A stretch of DNA of 64,000 bases from Purshia tridentata (GCA_003254885.1 QANT01001000.1:103188-167187), one strand, 5' to 3'. Positions 1 through 12,857 are shown, counted from the first letter of the stretch. Made by a program: numbers and translations. Notes: a model not told the origin generated them from the letters alone.

Positions 1-877
1 TAATGTACATTAAGGGTGCATTAATTCAGAGATCTGTCTTGAATCTGGATAATTTTGTTTCTACTGTACATCCTCTGTTGCTCTGTATGTTGTTGATATA
101 TCCCTCAATTTTCAAACCAAATGTTCAATCACGTAAGTAAATAGTAAATCTAAATCCAGCAAAATCTTTCCCCCTCTTCCAAGGAAACTTCCCTTCAGCT
201 TCAGCTTTCACGTACTATTACAGTTTTAAGGAATGTGGACAAATTGTCAAAACTGAGGGTCCATCCATCACACTTTACTTTATTTCTTCTTTAACACTTT
301 AAATTTACTCAATTAATTAGCAAAGTACGTACTTCGTGTTTCATTTTTAACTTTCGTTGCGTACCCACTACCCAATATCGAATCAACGGATCGGACGGCC
401 TGCTTTGAACTAAATGTGCCTTTCATGCTTTTGTTAAAATGGGTCTTATTAATATGACAGTCCCTGTGGTTTAAACCACGCACTTGTAGTAATAGAGCTA
501 TACACTGTCATGGGCGACGTCATGAACAACATGCATATGCATAATCATGCTGTCATTGTTTTACTAGTTCATGCAATATTGTTAATGAAATTGACACTCT
601 AGCTAAATTAAAGACTAGCTATCTCCTATATAGTATATAGTAGGTACAGAGTAAGTGCGCAAACAAAATCAGATAACACGCACACATTCACATTAATTTA
701 ATTAATTAATACTCGTCTGCTTTGAAGTTAAGAGCAAGCGTTTCTGTGAGTCGGTGAGGGCCTGGGGTGGCTTTTTACTTTGAGCTAGCTTCTCCTGGTC
801 TTAATTAATAATCTCATAAAGTTTGCTGGCTTGGCTTTGTTTGATCGAGAAATCATAGAACATATGATATATGATCG
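1..877. other. Intergenic, upstream of the MFS transporter gene
   Basis: AT-rich non-coding DNA with no credible gene on either strand. It should contain the promoter and 5' UTR of the transporter that starts at 878. A TATA-like run (tatatagtatatag) lies near 627-640, about 240 bases before the start codon. Its use as a TATA box is only a guess. Confidence 0.5.
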
Positions 878-2850
878 ATGATGGAAAGGGTATCATCAGG
901 TGGGGTGAGCCACCTATTGATGACAGTATTCCTCTATAATTTTTCTATGTTCATGGTCATTCCGGCAATCACCGATGTCACCATGTCTGCACTTTGTCCT
1001 GCCAAAAACGAGTGCTCATTCGCTATTTACCTCTCCGGATTTCAACAAGGGGTACTAAATTAATAAATTTCTTGCATGCATTAATTATGCGTTCATTCTT
1101 TTTTTGTTTTTTTCGTTTTCAGTTTTTACATATTCTACTAGCTATACCTTGATTTGCCCCAACATGACAAAAGGGTTTCTCTTTTTCTCTACGTGGCTGT
1201 TTCTGCCCATGGGAAATTGCGCTTGGGTTTCACGAGGAGTGCGCATTTTGGCCTTCAGTTATATTAGCTTATGGACAAACTTGGCCACTTGGGAATCAAA
1301 GACATCGACCAACGATCACATTTTAATTGTCTTGCTCATTCATGAGTCACGTCATCATTAAATGCTTTTATTTTATACATTCTTAATCTTACCCTTATCA
1401 TCTTAATTTTCATTCAAATTATCCTGATGTTGACTCTTCTGTAATTCAATTTCTAGCTACCTAGCCTTGTCCTGCTCGATCAGGCTAATTCCAAATTAAG
1501 TTTATTCACTATATACTTTAATTATAATTAGTTAAAATTAGAATATGTGATTATGCGCATGCATGCAGATCATAGGGCTGGGAACATTGGTGATGATGCC
1601 TTTGATAGGGAATCTGTCAGACAAGTACGGGAGAAAAGCTTTGCTTACACTGCCAATGATTTTCACAATTATCCCCTTAGGTACGCGTACGCATATATAT
1701 AGTTACTCATTGATCTTTATTTTTTTTCTGTTAAACTTGATCATTGTAGTCTAAACTAAAATGGACATGGATAATTAACTCATCTCAAGGATCGAAGGAA
1801 TAAATTGGCCCTACTTTAATAATATTGCTCATTAGTATTACTCATCTCATCTCAAGGATATACAGAGCCAATTACTATGATTATGTAACTGCCACTATAT
1901 ACTAAAGAAAAAAACTCTAAATTGATAATTCAGTGCCACTGACTCAATAAAGAAGCTTGTATATATGCACGCACAAGAAAAAGAAAAAGACAAAAGATAA
2001 GATCGAACATTAAAAGAAAAAATGTAGAATGTAAAATATTCAACCACGACCCTTACTTTTATTTTTTTCTTTTTCTTTTGGGTACGTTATATATTAATTC
2101 AAAGTTCAAACTCTACCTTTATTAGATTCTTTTCCTTTGAACTAAAATCTCTAGATTGGAATATCATAACGTGGATTTTATTGAATTTGTTGAATTTATG
2201 GGTGAGTGGACCTAGACACCTTGATGTGGGCTACGAAAGGAGTGTCAAATGCTCACTACACTCTATTCCTAAACATAAGCGGAGGGTTTCGGAAACAAAA
2301 CAGAGGGTCTTTTTAGAACTTCCCATTTCGTTTAATGTAATTTATGCATACAGGCATATTAGCTTACAGCAGGAGAAGGAATTTCTTCTACGTGTACTTG
2401 GTGGCCAAGACCCTGACCGCCATGGTTTGTGAAGGCAGCGTTCACTGCCTCGCCCTTGCCTATGTGGTAATAATTTCTCTCTCTCTCTCACATTCTAATT
2501 TGGGCTGAACAGGCAATCAGGGCCATTGAACCAAGCCCACTTTCTATAATTGATTGGGCTTTCTATTTTCATTGAACCAAGCCCACTTTTTAATTAGTAA
2601 TAACGGTCCGTCTCTTTCCCTCCCGTATTTCCCTACTCAGCACCTTTGCTCTCTGCGCCTGCTCTTAATAGTAAACACATTTGTTTGACTGATTGACGTG
2701 TGAAATACTCGATTATTGATTTATCAGGCAGATAATGTCCCGGAAAGCCAACGAGCCTCGAAGTTCGGAGTGCTGTCAGGGATTAGTTCCTCTGCATTCG
2801 TCTGCGGAACCCTATTTACTCGTTTCCTCTCCACTTCCTCCACTTTCCAG

Positions 2851-2918
<68 letters not shown>

Positions 2919-5726
2919 ATGTAATTATGTAGTATATATAGTTATGATACTGATTGTGTTAATATTATTTTGATTATTAATTAGCTTGCGACGTTGGTGG
3001 CGATGGTAGCAGCTGTGTACATGAGGATTTTCCTACCGGATTCCAACATAGACCAGAATCTTTGCGCTCCATTACTCTCAAATGAGAAGCTAAAGATTAC
3101 AAATTTGGGTGAAAATCCAATGCAGCTCAACAAAAAGTTGCCTTCATTGGATGATTTAATGGCCTTGTTGAAAACGAGGTCAGTCAATTTCCTTCCCTTA
3201 TTACTAAGCTCTAAGCATATTCCCTTCCTTCCCTGCAATCAAATTAATTGCATTGCTTCCTCTTAAATCTTAATTTGCAGTCCAACATTTTCGCAAGCTG
3301 CCATTGTTGCGTTTTTCAGCAATCTGGCGGATGTTGGCCTTCATGCTTCAATGATGGTACCTCCACGATCCTATCCTATGAATTAGGGGCATCTTTATTT
3401 TTCTTCTTTCTGCTTATCGTTTGTATGCATCAATTTAATCCTTGAATTAGTCGCTCTCTCGTAGCTTATAGCCATTTCAACCGCTCATACTGTTCACATC
3501 TTAGTCTGATTTTCCAACAATGTGGGATTCAAATTATCAATAATGGTAGTTTGCTCACTTATAGTATAATAAGTTCCAGAGCACATTAAGAGTCACAACA
3601 CAATTTTTTTATTATAGTCTTCAAATTTAGATAAGTGTATTTCAACTCAGCTATGTTTAAAATATTCAAAGTTAAAGATTAATCCTTTATGGATTTGAAC
3701 AGCGATGTATGCCTTTAATGCCAACAAATGAAACACACATTACCTTCACGCTTTTCATTAGAATTGATTCCTCTCCTTGCTCAAGAGCCCTTAAATTTTC
3801 AAACTTGGCCCGCAAGTGGTGATAAATTTAGAAATAGGCCAACTGAAAGTTGGTTATATTGTTGTCTTGTCTTTGTGTATGATATATAATCATTTACTGG
3901 TAAGCTGTGTTGCACGAAAGAAGATTGCAGTGGTTGAAATTCATTCTTTGTTGTGCAGTACTACTTAAAAGCTCGGTTTCACTTCAACAAGGATCAATTT
4001 GCTGACCTAATGGTGATTTCTGGGGTTGCAGGCACAATTTCACAGGTATTTCTCACTGCTTTGATTTTTCTGCCTTATCATTTCCTTTGCATATTAGTTA
4101 TTACTTTCCTTTACGGTTTCCATTTTGATTTTCCATGTTACTAAAAATATAACTTCATGAAGCTGCTTGTCATGCCCTTGTTGGCCCCTGCTTTAGGGGA
4201 GGAGAGGCTACTTTCGATAGGGCTGCTTTTTAGCTGTGCACATGTAAGCTTTAATTAGTTCCCCACATGTTACAATAATTTTATCTTAATTGTAAGGCAA
4301 CTGTGGATTTGTAAATGGATCTATTGCATCTACTCACCAAACACAAAACGAAATAAAACTATGCATCTTGGCATGTATTGTAAGCTTTAATCTAATCATT
4401 TGCGTATTGAATGCAGATGTTTCTTTATGGCATTGCGTGGTCCTTCTGGGTACTCCTTTGCAACTTTACTGCCAATCATAAGTGTCCCCTTCCATTTTGG
4501 ACAAATTACTACTAATGTGTTTTAGTATATAATAGGACTTTATCAATTTCATTGATTGTTTATGGTAAATGTTTGAGCTAACTTATGTTGTCTCAGTATG
4601 GCTAACATTTTGAAAGGCTATAGGTCCCATATGCTGCTGCCATGTTCTCCATCTTTTATGTGTTCGCCCAGCCATGTGTAAGTTTCATCATTTATGGTTT
4701 CTAAGTTGAACATTTACCCAAATTTTGCCTTTAGAGTAATTCAGTTCAAACTTTACAGATGCGAAGCATTGTATCTAAACAAGTTGGGTCGTCTGAGCAG
4801 GTAGTTTTCTTGAGAACTGTCTCCAACTTGATTGATAGGCTTATTCTGGCATTCTTTTGGATCCAATTCCTTTTGCTATGTCCAAATTTTTTATATGTTC
4901 CTTCCAGGGGAAGGCTCAAGGTTGCATTTCAGGCATATGTTCCTTTGCAAATGTTATATCTCCCATTGCTTTCTCTCCTTTAACAGGTGATTTGGAACTC
5001 ATTTTGAAATTTTGTTAGGCCAAAAAGTCATTTTAAATTAATAAAGTCAAGTTGTTATTGCAGCTTTGTTCCTGTCCGAAAGAGCGCCGTTTAATTTCCC
5101 TGGTTTTAGTATCATGTGCGTCGGATTTGCTGCGGTAAGAGCTTATGCATTGTGATATAGATGTTTGTTCTAGTCTGCAACAAGTTGTTATAACTGTTGT
5201 CTCCTTTCTTGAGAATGCACACTTTATTTTCAATTGTTAGAGACAATTTCGGATCCGGGAATGATTCTTAGGATGAGCCTTGTTTGGTCAAGCTTTTTAG
5301 TTTGTCTTGTAAACTTGATAAAATATGTAATTTTGCATATAAAGGCATTGTGAGCACCTACTTGTCTTAAAAGATTAGAGTAAGTTAATAAAAAAAGTTG
5401 CATCCAGGATAATGAGCTAAAAATTTCATTTCAACCTTATAAAATTAATGCTTTGAGATGACTGAAGGTCAGGGCTTTTTGGGAGACTCTTATATGATTT
5501 GCTGTATAAGTCGGAATTGCATTTTGCATATGCAATTATGCGCATCTGCATAGTTCAGCATAATCGCATTGTGTTGTTTCAGCTTTGTACTTTAGTTTCT
5601 TGTTGAGTTGATAAAGGGATTTTTATTGTGTAGATGATAGCCTTTATCCAAAGTGTGATTCTAAAGGCTCCCCTTCCCATCTCAAGTCATGGGGTCAGCA
5701 GAAATTGCAATCACATGGAGCCTTAG
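878..5726 (+). CDS. MFS transporter, HIAT1 / tetracycline-resistance-like family
   Basis: A predicted 443-residue, 12-helix membrane transporter of the major facilitator superfamily, resembling plant hippocampus-abundant-transcript-1-like proteins; the substrate is unknown. Exons: 878-1051, 1569-1680, 2354-2466, 2728-2850, 2985-3178, 3281-3356, 3959-4045, 4163-4243, 4417-4449, 4624-4677, 4759-4800, 4908-4986, 5064-5134, 5634-5726. They total 1332 bases with continuous frame. The first cytoplasmic loop carries the MFS motif A (GNLSDKYGRK, residues 72-81). Other family-like blocks are TAMVCEGSVHCLALAYV (end of exon 3), ADNVPESQRASKFG (exon 4) and the C-terminal LSERAPFNFPGF. Two Met codons are adjacent at the start (878 and 881), and either could be used. 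Intron 4 has a weak donor (GTCCTC) that runs straight into a CT/TA microsatellite. Plants have several such genes, and the nearest match I recall is the Arabidopsis At2g16970-At2g16990 cluster. Confidence 0.9.
2524..2589. repeat. Short direct duplication in transporter intron 3
   Basis: A 19-base word (attgaaccaagcccacttt) occurs at 2524-2542 and again at 2571-2589, an offset of 47 bases. The DNA between looks like the remainder of a duplicated unit. It is intronic, with no evident function. Confidence 0.75.
2851..2918. repeat. Compound (TC)n(TA)n microsatellite in transporter intron 4
   Basis: About 27 TC units (2853-2906) are followed by a short TA run. The array begins two bases inside the intron, immediately after the exon 4 boundary, so it makes up most of the 5' splice-site context. 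Its length is likely to vary between individuals. Confidence 0.95.
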
Positions 5727-7565
5727 TTTAATAATGTCAAAACTCGAACATAAAATTGTTCCTTGACTCACTTTGAAGTTGCGATGTAAATTATCGGCAA
5801 TGTAATTTTGGTTCGTGTTTGGAAGGTAACAATGTGGAGACTGGTTTTGTTTTCATGCAAAGTCGGCTTCAAAAGTAAACAAAACATGATGTTGAGGACC
5901 TGAAAGCCCAAACATGGAATTCTCCTATCATAAGAGATTAATTCCGAAATGTGTTTTCATTTTTGTAACAGATCATTGGACATTATATTAGTATGTTAGA
6001 ACAGAATAAACCAAATGTAATAGTTTATTTTGAAACTTGATTTTCAATTACACTAGAAATCTTAGCATCTATCTTAGTTATTTGTTTCGATTGACAGAGA
6101 GCTTAGGTAGAGGGATTGTCCTTTTCTGACTTGGTTTTCTCAGCTTCTCTTAGTTTGAAGCCTTTTACTGACTAAAATTTTTGGGGACAAAGGAGCTGCC
6201 ATCACATCTCTCATCTCTCATCTCAAGCCAACGAAACTCTTTGAGCAAAGAAAATTAACAAACCTTTTGCAACGTATTAAATTGGGTTAGACAACTCATA
6301 TTTCGTGGTCCGCATGACAGCAAATCATACCTCAATATTATAACATTATGTCAGAAGTCAGAACGTTAACATCACGTGGCGAACAACTGATTATGGTAGA
6401 ATTCATGCCATGAACCAAAGGCTGAGTAAAAAATAATATAATACAACATCACTCTTCACATTAAATTCACCGGCAATTTTTCATGGAAATGTTCTAGAGG
6501 ATGATGAAAGTATAGAGATAGATAAATCACAAATAGTTTATCGATCTCTAAATATGAGAATTTAACTATTTAAGATATTATAAGCAACAACATGCGATGC
6601 GAATATGCGGGAGAGAATGAATGAGTACAAATTTAGAAAGTAACAAGTGACAAAAAATGATAAATTGAATCACATACGGCTTGTGCATAAAAGTAAATGA
6701 AAATGTTTATGCATAAATTGCTTTCCTTACTATTGGTGAAAGTAGCAAGTGTCACTTCATTAACAAATTAACAAGATGGGTATGCAGACCCAAAAAATAG
6801 AAAGAAAATTAAAAAATATGGCGGGCCTCCTTGTTTATGCAAAACATCAATTTTCTCATCTTATTGGTAATAAGTCGCTATTCCAAGTTGGTGGAGGTAG
6901 CTGGTCTCATTTTCAATTTAGTTCAACTTACTGTACTACTTTCAAGTTTTGCATCGCCCTTCATTGTGGGTATTAATATTCTATATAGAAAATGTATACT
7001 TCTATAATTATTTATTTTTTAATTTTGTTTTTCAACTTACGTGTCATTATGAATTCTTATTAAAATTATAATTTCTTTATCAAATAAATTAAAACTGATT
7101 GACTTGAGAGATATTGCTTTTGAAAATATTTCAATAGAACATCAAATGGAAGTTGAACTTCTGATCATATGAGATAAGAATTGTAACACTAAATCAAATT
7201 AGACCCACTTAGCACCAAGACCAATCCACAAAATCCCTTAAACAACAGTAAGGCTTCCAAAAATGGTTAAAATGCCAGGTTGCACTCGAGAAGACGACCC
7301 TCCACGTGTCCCATATATATTTAGTTGGGTTTTATAGAAAAAGAGCGTGCAACTCCATAATTCACATTTCCAAGCAAAGGTGAAAGGCCTAATCTGAACG
7401 TCCCGCGTATTTTCTGGCCTCACCGCCTTGGGTCACTGCCGTTGGCTTCGTCGGAGGACCCAAGCAAAGTCGGTCGGTCGTATATTTCTCCCCGCCTCGT
7501 TCCTCCGGCTACAGCCAACGACCCCTGCCTCTCCCATTTATCACCTTCTGAATATATTAACGGCA
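5727..7565. other. Intergenic between the MFS transporter and PLD delta
   Basis: The left part holds the 3' UTR of the transporter. The rest is AT-rich and I see no gene or repeat family in it. The last 300 bases are the PLD delta promoter and 5' leader, described separately. Confidence 0.6.
7303..7323 (+). promoter_or_regulatory. G-box/ABRE and TATA-like run of PLD delta
   Basis: A perfect CACGTG G-box sits at 7303-7308 inside ccacgtgtc, which also matches the ABRE core ACGTGTC. A TATA-like ccatatatatttag follows within about 5 bases. The pair lies about 250 bases upstream of the PLD delta start codon. Arabidopsis PLD delta responds to drought and abscisic acid, so an ABRE here fits. The very close spacing to the TATA run is unusual, and function is inferred only. 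Confidence 0.45.
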
Positions 7566-10500
7566 ATGGCGGACGTCGTCAAATCACAGCAGCCACCGGT
7601 GGTGTACCTCCACGGCGACCTCGATTTGAGGCTTCTAGAGGCACGCTGTCTGCCTAACATGGACATGATCTCGGAGCGTTTGCGCCGATTCTTCGCGGCT
7701 TTCGACTCCTGCCACAAGCCCTTTTCACACGGCGCAAAGCACCACCGGAACATCATCACCAGCGACCCTTACGTCACAGTCTGCCTGGCCGGAGCCACTG
7801 TGGCACGCACGCGCGTCATTACCAACAACCAGAACCCCGTCTGGAACGAGCACTTCAAGATCCCCCTGGCCCACCCGGTCTCCCAAGTCGAGTTCCACGT
7901 GAAAGACAACGACATGTTCGGCGCGGATTTAATTGGCATAGCGTCGGTCCCGGCGCAGAAAATTCTTTCCGGCGAAACGATGAGCGATTGGTTCCCTATC
8001 ATTGGGCCTTTGGGGAAGCCGCCGAAGCCGGACGCCGCCGTGAAACTGGAAATGCGGTTCACGAAATGCGAGGACAATCCGTTGTACCAGGACGGGATTT
8101 CGAACGACCCGGAGCGTATCGGGGTCCAAAATTGTTACTTTCCGGTGCGGAAGGGAGGGCACGTGACGCTTTATCAAGACGCGCACGTGCCGGAGTCGAT
8201 GTTGGAGGAAATAGAATTGGACGATGGGGTGGTGTTCAAGCACGACAAGTGTTGGGAGGATATATGCCATGCAATATTGGAGGCGCACCATTTGGTGTAT
8301 ATTGTGGGTTGGTCCATTTATCATAAGGTGAAGTTGGTGAGAGAGCCCAGCAAAGCATTGCCCAGTGGCGGCAATTTGAATTTGGGGGAGTTGCTCAAGT
8401 ATAAGTCCCAAGAGGGTCTGCGAGTCTTGTTGCTCGTCTGGGATGATAAGACTTCGCATAGCAAATTCTTCATCAACACGGTCAATTTCTAACATTCAAT
8501 TACTACTTCTTTTGATTCTTTTTTAATTTCTGAATTACTTATGATTCTGATCGATGGATTCAATATGCGCAGAGTGGAGTGATGCAAACTCATGACGAAG
8601 AAACCAGGAAATTTTTTAAGCACTCTTCGGTTTCATGCGTGCTGGCACCTCGATATGCCAGCAGTAAGCTTAGCATTTTCAAGCAACAGGCATGCTTTAT
8701 ACCATGGTTCAGTAACTCTTTCGCTATTTATTTTTTTAAAATCATTTGATTATTGGAACTGCTTACTTTAAGATTAAGAAAAATAGCTAGCCAGTTTAAT
8801 AAGAAACATTAATTACTGATATGTAGGTTGTTGGAACCCTGTTTACACATCATCAGAAATGTGTAATTGTGGATACACAAGCATCTGGAAATAACCGAAA
8901 GATCACTGCATTTCTAGGAGGTCTAGACCTTTGTGATGGCCGCTACGATACGCCTGAGCATCGACTTTTTCGCGATCTTGACACTGTTTTCCATGAGGAT
9001 TTTCATAATCCCACATTTTCTGTGAGTAATTAATCTATATTTGCTGCGCGTGATGATCGAATTGCCGACTAAATTATATTTGCATATGTCCAGGGAGGAA
9101 CCAAGTGTCCAAGGCAGCCCTGGCATGACTTACATTGCAAAATTGAAGGGCCAGCTGCGTATGATGTGCTGACCAATTTTGAGCAGCGGTGGAGAAGAGC
9201 CACAAGATGGTCCGAATTGGGGCAACGTTTGAAAAGAGTACCTCGTTGGCACGACGATGCTTTGATACAGTTGGACCGCATCTCATGGATACTTAGTCCC
9301 TCCTCATCAACTCCCCATGATGATCCTACGTTATGGGTTTCTCATGAAGATGATACTCAAAACTGGCATGTTCAGGTACTAATTAATTAATTATCTTATA
9401 CATATTCCATGAATTAATTTCTTGCGCAATATATATGGCTTATTAATCTTAATATTTTTACAGGTTTTTCGATCCATAGATTCTGGATCTCTGAAAGGAT
9501 TTCCCAAAGATGTTTTTAAAGCAGAGTCTCAGGTCCACTATGTACTACAAATAATTAAATACACGTGATTTGCTGCTAAAGTAGAATATATAGATATGCA
9601 TATATATAGTGATAATATGAGTCAATTGTTTAGCATTAACTAATTGTATATATATTTTTTACTGCAGAATCTTGTTTGTGCCAAAAATTTGGTAATAGAC
9701 AAGAGCATTCAAACAGCATACATCGAGGCAATCAGATCTGCCCAACACTTCATATATATTGAGAATCAGTACTTTCTCGGGTCATCATATGCATGGCCAT
9801 CTTACAAAGAAGCAGGTAATTTGCTTTTCATTTAATAACAATTATTAATAAATTTAATGACTGCTTTTTCCACTCGCTCAAAACAGATTAATTGAAGTTG
9901 ATCATTTTCTAAGTTTCTTTCTTTCTTTGTTTCTCAGGTGCTGACAATTTAATTCCAATGGAGCTGGCATTAAAGATTGCTAGTAAGATAAGTGCCAAAG
10001 AGAGATTTGCAGTTTATATCGTGATACCAATGTGGCCAGAGGGTGTGCCCTCTTCTGCTGCTGTGCAAGAAATTCTCTTTTGGCAGGTAATTAATTAATT
10101 AAGCTGAGCTAGCTTGTGTACCAAGGAATAAAAACACCATTCTTTTCTTTTCTTTTGTCAGGGACAAACAATGCAAATGATGTATGAAATCATAGCAAAA
10201 GAGCTGAAATCCATGAATGTTGAGAATGCTCATCCACATGACTACCTCAATTTCTACTGTCTTGGCAATCGGGAAAAGCTGCCCAACAAAGTTTCCTATT
10301 CAGGGAATCCAACTTCCAGAAATGGAGATCATCACACGGTAATCCTTAATTAAAATTAAGCAATACAAAGCTTCTTTTCTGTCACTCGATAGGCCTTTAA
10401 ATTTCAATCAATTAATATTAATGTGTACTTTTTTAGCAGATATCAGCGTCCCAAAAGTTTCAACGGTTTATGATATATGTACATGCGAAGGGAATGGTTG

Positions 10501-11035
10501 TAGATGATGAGTATGTGATAATAGGTTCTGCCAATATCAACCAACGATCTATGGCTGGTTCCAGGGACACTGAGATAGCCATGGGTGCATATCAACCCCA
10601 TCACACTTGGGGTAAGAAGAAGCGTCATCCTCGTGGCCAGGTATGTGTTTTAGTTGTGGAACATTGTAAGACTAGGCCCAATCCCAATCCCAAGCCCAAC
10701 TAAATAAATAAATGGGCTCGTTGGGTTTCGATTATTTGCAGGTATATGGGTATAGAATGTCACTTTGGGCTGAACACTTGGGGATGGTTCATGATATGTT
10801 CAAGGAGCCTGAAACTTTGGATTGTGTTAAGCGTGTGAATAGGATTGCTGAAGAGAATTGGGCCAGGTACGTGGCACACGATTTTTCACCATTGCAGGGC
10901 CACCTGATTAAATACCCAGTTCTCGTTGATGTCAATGGGAAGGTAGGCCCAATTTCTGGACGAGAGTATTTCCCTGATGTTGGCGGTAAGGTACTTGGAG
11001 CCCGAACCACCCTTCCTGATGCACTAACCACTTAA
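7566..11035 (+). CDS. PLDdelta: Phospholipase D delta
   Basis: Hydrolyses membrane phospholipids such as phosphatidylethanolamine to phosphatidic acid. Plant PLD delta is plasma-membrane associated and acts in drought, freezing and H2O2 signalling. The 848-residue protein has an N-terminal C2 domain (about residues 12-165) and two HxKx4D catalytic motifs, HQKCVIVD (353-360) and HAKGMVVD (699-706). Exons: 7566-8480, 8573-8689, 8827-9021, 9094-9375, 9464-9532, 9668-9815, 9938-10086, 10162-10338, 10440-10640, 10742-11035; frame is continuous over 2547 bases. The start is the Met of [11 protein letters not shown], which puts [19 protein letters not shown] where PLD delta proteins have it; the frame is also open upstream. 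Intron 2 needs a GC donor (8690), and exon 9 has a tandem TAG/CAG acceptor. The length and the C2 domain, without PX-PH domains, set it apart from PLD zeta. Delta is favoured over alpha, beta or gamma by close overall similarity. Confidence 0.95.
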
Positions 11036-11601
11036 ATTAATTCATCCCTTAATTCATTATTTACAATTTACACCTCTCCTCCTCCATAACCTTCAGCTAA
11101 GCTACTCCAATTTTTTATTATTATTTCTATAATTCCTTTCCATTCAATGAGAATTAACCCAAAAGAGGAAGAGGGTGGGTGGTGGAGTACCCTTCTTGGG
11201 ATCAACTTAGGCTAGCTTGTAATTTTTACCTCATCAATAGTATACAGCTTAATGCATCTGGTTCACTTTTTTGTTTTTTTTTTCGCTTTTNTTTTTGTCG
11301 CTTTTGGTTTATTGCATATATAGTTGAGTATATGGCCATAGTTCCCCATAGAACAAAAGGCAACATGCATACTTTTAACTATCGATCTACATTTTCAACA
11401 TGGTTTTTTTAATTTAAATAACAAAATCAAACCCAAACTAAGACCCCCAAATCTACAATCTTAAATAACTAAAGAAGATGAAAAAAGATACAGATATTAA
11501 GGCAATATAATGCATACATGATGTCTCACATAAGTACATATAACACATCCTCTCATTTATAAAGCTCCCAGAAAAGGAAGTATATAAAAAAGCTTATGAA
11601 A
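11036..11601. other. Convergent 3' intergenic region between PLD delta and plastocyanin
   Basis: Holds the 3' UTRs of two convergent genes. No gene was seen. One undetermined base (n) at 11291 lies in a T-rich low-complexity run, which suggests a sequencing or assembly uncertainty there. Confidence 0.7.
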
Positions 11602-12099
11602 TTAGTTAACGGTGACTTTGCCGACCATGCCAGCTCCCTGGTGAGGAGAACAGTAGAAAGCGTAACTACCTTTTTCAGTCAAGGTGACAGCGTAAGTTTC
11701 CCCTGCGGCATTCAGAAGGTCCTCATCGCTCATGGAGATTTTTCCAGCGTCCACTCCGCTTGGAACTTCGTCCTCGTCGAAAACAATGTTGTGTGGGAAC
11801 CCTGCATTGTTCTTGAACACGATCTTCTCCCCAGGGCTTATTGAGAAGCTGTTGGGGACGAAAGCCAACGAACCGTCATCGGCGCCAAGTAACACCTCAA
11901 TGGCCATCGCATTGCTGGCTACAATTGCACTTGCCGCAGTCGCTGCTATGGCAACCCCCACCTCCTTCAGTGAGGCCTTCACACTCATCCTTGGGACTGC
12001 GGATGATGACACCTTGAAGGTAGCACAGACTTTGGCTGCACCCGAGGCCTTCAGTCCGGTGAATGATGGGATTGCCGCAGGGGTCACAGTAGTGGCCAT
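11602..12099 (-). CDS. PETE: Plastocyanin, chloroplast precursor
   Basis: Blue copper protein of the thylakoid lumen that carries electrons from cytochrome b6f to photosystem I. The intronless gene encodes 165 residues. A 66-residue bipartite transit peptide ends in a hydrophobic, alanine-rich thylakoid-transfer segment with an AxA-type cleavage site (ASNAMA, then IEVLLG). The mature part is exactly 99 residues, the usual plant length, and has all four copper ligands: His37 (GFPHNIVF), Cys84 (YAFYCSPH), His87 and Met92 ([10 protein letters not shown]). The start chosen is the Met of [17 protein letters not shown], which is how family precursors begin; an in-frame Met 18 codons upstream is probably 5' UTR. 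Upstream on the minus strand lie a TATA-like run, a CCAAT box and a G-box, a common layout for light-regulated photosynthesis genes. Confidence 0.98.
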   Translation of the reverse strand: MATTVTPAAIPSFTGLKASGAAKVCATFKVSSSAVPRMSVKASLKEVGVAIAATAASAIVASNAMAIEVLLGADDGSLAFVPNSFSISPGEKIVFKNNAGFPHNIVFDEDEVPSGVDAGKISMSDEDLLNAAGETYAVTLTEKGSYAFYCSPHQGAGMVGKVTVN

Positions 12100-12857
12100 T
12101 GTTGAGATTGTTTGTTTGTGTTCTATCGAGGTCGCAGTGTGTTTATCGATCAAAAGAAGAAGAGAGGAAGGGTGTGTTTTTAAAAGGGAAAGGTGTTTGT
12201 GAGATTGCTTATGTGTGGTTTGTGTTTGTGGAGGAATATGTGATTCAATCGATATGGTATGGATGGTATATACTGGTGGCCATTCCCATGAGACCAGGGT
12301 TATCTGCTCAGGAATGCTCTTATTGGCTGCCTCAGATGCTATCCTGTCACGTGGCTTGGATTTAGTGATGTGAGGTGGAGCTCCAATTTGATGTTGGATT
12401 CATGTGTACGTCAAATTATTATATATATATTTTATCCAGCTGGGCCACAGCTCCGAAAGACTCTGCCATAGGCCCATATAGCCAGAGCCTTACAGGTTCA
12501 AAAACGATGCACATCAAACCCAAAAAAGAAAGAGGAGTTCAATTGGACTCCTCATCCCAGCATCACCATTAATCTCAAAGGATGTTTGGCAATGGTGGAT
12601 GCTTCTGATGAAAAATATATCGAGATATGGGTGTTGAGATATTCAAATAAGAAACTACTAGATTTCAAAATGTTCGTAGATGAATGTCCTCGTACTATTT
12701 ATCGTTCTTCTCCTTGTGTACTGCTTAGGAATGGGGGCATGGGATGTTTTTCATGCAAAGAGGTGTCAGATATCCTAATTATTTCTTTTTAGATCTAAGA
12801 TCACCTATTGGACCTGATTCCTTAAGACGTTGACAATATGTAAAACTGAAGTAAGAC
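12100..12857. other. Upstream region of plastocyanin
   Basis: Contains the plastocyanin 5' UTR and promoter (motifs listed separately), then anonymous DNA up to the hAT element. No gene was seen. Confidence 0.6.
12266..12353 (-). promoter_or_regulatory. Plastocyanin promoter: TATA, CCAAT, GATA, G-box
   Basis: Read on the minus strand toward the gene: a G-box CACGTG (12348-12353, context GCCACGTGACA), a GGATAG I-box-like element just downstream, a CCAAT box (plus-strand attgg at about 12322-12326), and a TATA-like gtatatac (12266-12273) about 170 bases before the start codon. G-box plus I-box combinations are typical of light-responsive photosynthesis promoters. The assignment rests on motif match and spacing only. 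Confidence 0.55.

Noticed and set aside
7541-8495. Antisense open frames across PLD delta exon 1
   Set aside because: Shadows of a long GC-rich coding exon; the sense frame has clear C2 and PLD similarity.
12100-12153. 18-codon extension of plastocyanin
   Set aside because: Known precursors begin at MAT..., directly before the transit peptide; the extension would weaken it.
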